Shown: positions 5,061 to 6,345 of the stretch, piece after piece
Layout: the number at the start of each line of letters is the position of its first letter
Numbering within the stretch: position 1 is the first letter of the stretch
Assembly: GCA_020443945.1 (NCBI GenBank)
Contig: JAIZWN010000066.1
Coordinates: forward strand, 1 to 6,345
Origin: Candidatus Thiosymbion ectosymbiont of Robbea hypermnestra
Lineage (GTDB): Bacteria; Pseudomonadota; Gammaproteobacteria; Chromatiales; Chromatiaceae
Length of the DNA: 6,345 bases
Direction of reading: 5' to 3'
Notes under the pieces: generated by a model
Seen by the model: the letters and a program-made list of their open reading frames with translations, nothing else
Databases searched by the model: none
What the model was told of the DNA's origin: nothing
Made by a program: the position numbers and the translations under genes

Positions 5061-6224
5061 TTATAGCGCAGTGATGTAATATGCCCCACGATCCAACCTG
5101 GATTGTACATTCGATGATCGAGTCGAGGCTTTAGTTGCCGCATCCAGAAATTGCGCGTCGTTTGCCAACCGATCGATTTCTTCATGATCGATCTTTCCCT
5201 CGATCATCCGACGTTCCTTGAATGCGTCTCGGGACACGGCGGTGAAAACCGCTTCTATCAAGGCGATGTTGAATCTCCCCGTTTTCCTGCCTAAAAATGC
5301 GTTTTTGGGAAGTTCGGAGCAGGCTTCCAGAAACGATCGAAACAGATCCACCAGATATTTGTTTTGCTGCTCACTATGGGTCTGGCATTTCCTGGAGAAC
5401 TGATTCAAAAACTTCACCATTGATGGAGTGTAATGATCGTGGTCGATCATCATGGCGAACACACGCAGCAGTATCTCCACGTCCTTCAAATGCAGATCCG
5501 GTATGGGATTTGCCAGAACTTTCCGCCAATCCTCTTCGGAATTGAGCATCATGAGGGCATTGTAAAATTCGGAATGATACAGGCTTAAACGGATCTCCTG
5601 GGGGGTCAAATTGACCCCCCCGGAATTCAAGCGGCTGAATACTTCAAAAACGGAGGAGTCATCGTTTTCCGGCGAGTTTTGGCGAACGACAATATTACGA
5701 ATCGGCCGCATATCGAGCTGCGATTTCGCATCGCCTAATGCCGAATAGGACTTCCGATCATAGGGGTTCGGTCGATCTGGAAGTCGCCCCGGCAGTTGCA
5801 GGCGGAAGTTATCGAAGTATTCATCGTCATGGAGCACTTCATCCGGGATACGCCCATGCTCTTCAAATATTATGCGTAAATCGTTGCGTTTATCCTTTTT
5901 AGGATAGCGTTGCTTGATAAAATAATAAATGGACATCAATCGTTGCTGACCATCGATCACCAGAAATTTGTTTCTGGATTGCTCGTATAAGAAAAGCTGA
6001 GGAACGGGTAGGCCAAGTATGAGAGATTCGATGAGTTTCGAGGATCGTTTGATGTCCCAAACAAAGCTACGCTGAAAACCCGGTATCGATACGGCACCGG
6101 ATTCGATGAAACTGAATAATGTGGTGACATTGAAGTCGTTCGGTATAACGGTCATATCGTATTCGCGAACCTGAACCTCTTCGTCGTCCACGTAGTCTTC
6201 AAACCATTTCGAGTTTTCCGCCAT
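5061..6224 (-). CDS. DUF262 (GmrS/SspE-type) protein without HNH domain
   Basis: A 387-residue protein. The N-terminal DUF262 domain spans about 28-215 and includes IPGFQRSFVW (47-56), SLILGLPVPQLFLYE (67-81), VIDGQQR (89-95) and FSRLNSGGVNLTPQEIR (196-212). In characterised DUF262 systems (GmrSD, BrxU, SspE) the DGQQR motif binds and hydrolyses NTP and controls an HNH (DUF1524) nuclease that attacks modified phage DNA or acts with phosphorothioation. Here residues 216-387 are helical-looking and I see no DUF1524/HNH His motif, so a nuclease must come from elsewhere, most simply the adjacent HEPN protein. ATG 6224 is supported by GGGGA 7 bases upstream. It is the first gene of the pair. Base composition is visibly AT-richer than in tsaC and DUF1015. 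The DUF262 call is sure; the defence role is inferred from family and context. Confidence 0.9.
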   Translation of the reverse strand: MAENSKWFEDYVDDEEVQVREYDMTVIPNDFNVTTLFSFIESGAVSIPGFQRSFVWDIKRSSKLIESLILGLPVPQLFLYEQSRNKFLVIDGQQRLMSIYYFIKQRYPKKDKRNDLRIIFEEHGRIPDEVLHDDEYFDNFRLQLPGRLPDRPNPYDRKSYSALGDAKSQLDMRPIRNIVVRQNSPENDDSSVFEVFSRLNSGGVNLTPQEIRLSLYHSEFYNALMMLNSEEDWRKVLANPIPDLHLKDVEILLRVFAMMIDHDHYTPSMVKFLNQFSRKCQTHSEQQNKYLVDLFRSFLEACSELPKNAFLGRKTGRFNIALIEAVFTAVSRDAFKERRMIEGKIDHEEIDRLANDAQFLDAATKASTRSSNVQSRLDRGAYYITAL

Positions 6225-6231
6225 GATATTT

Positions 6232-6236
6232 TCCCC
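6232..6236 (-). promoter_or_regulatory. Ribosome binding site of the DUF262 gene
   Basis: GGGGA on the minus strand lies 7 bases before ATG 6224. I found no confident -10/-35 pair in the remaining upstream sequence, which is partly occupied by a hairpin repeat. Confidence 0.55.
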
Positions 6237-6284
6237 AGGATGTCGGATAGCTTCAGGGCGTCTTGAAGAATTCGGTAGTGCTGT

Positions 6285-6345
6285 GATCTATAGGATGATA
6301 GGACAGGCAAAGCCTAGCGTGGTCTCGCGCCCCATCCTACAGATT
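6285..6345. repeat. Imperfect palindromic repeat at window edge
   Basis: The arms ctataggatg (6288-6297) and catcctacag (6333-6342) pair over 10 bp with one G-T type mismatch, and a few flanking bases (gatct/agatt) extend the pairing. Read in reverse, gtaggatgggg…gccta resembles the GTAGGATGGGC-type dispersed repeats common in gammaproteobacterial intergenic DNA, a similarity from memory. It sits about 60 bp upstream of the DUF262 start and may continue beyond the window. Confidence 0.5.

Noticed and set aside
6270..6310. TATAGAT as a -10 promoter box for the DUF262 gene
   Set aside because: It sits inside the palindromic arm and has no -35 match at suitable spacing, so it is not supported.

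Overview
The window looks like chromosomal DNA from a high-GC gammaproteobacterium. The tsaC product resembles the E. coli and Pseudomonas TsaC proteins almost end to end, and a Chromatiales or Ectothiorhodospiraceae-like host is my guess rather than something proven here. Two ordinary, GC-rich chromosomal genes sit in the middle. On either side lie accessory segments that carry defence-type or regulator-type genes and many short repeats.

Layout. Positions 1-299 hold repeats: a 9-bp-period array, one copy of a 62-bp direct repeat and an inverted-repeat element, followed by what may be the 3' remnant of a lost gene. Positions 300-1766 (+) encode an AlbA_2/GHKL-ATPase DNA-binding protein of the kind usually labelled 'putative transcriptional regulator/RecG-like ATP-binding protein'. 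Positions 1767-2474 hold no convincing gene. They contain an 89-bp hairpin element, a second diverged inverted-repeat element, and two 9-bp-period arrays facing each other around a 190-bp core, next to the second copy of the 62-bp repeat. Positions 2475-3731 (-) encode a DUF1015 protein, and just upstream 3785-4342 (-) encode TsaC, which makes the threonylcarbamoyl-AMP used for the tRNA t6A modification. These two are probably co-transcribed.

Further upstream on the same strand is an AT-richer pair: a HEPN-domain protein with an intact RX4H motif (4471-5046) and a DUF262 (GmrS/SspE-type) protein (5061-6224), only 14 bp apart. The DUF262 gene comes first in transcription and the HEPN gene second. 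DUF262 proteins of known systems are NTP-dependent anti-phage sensors or effectors that work with an HNH nuclease. Here no HNH domain is visible and a HEPN (putative RNase) protein is the coupled partner. This pair is the best candidate for an under-described defence system in the window.

The window closes (about 6285-6345) with another imperfect hairpin repeat upstream of the DUF262 gene. The two accessory modules and the dense repeats suggest that this locus is a hotspot for gene gain and loss around a conserved tsaC-DUF1015 core.
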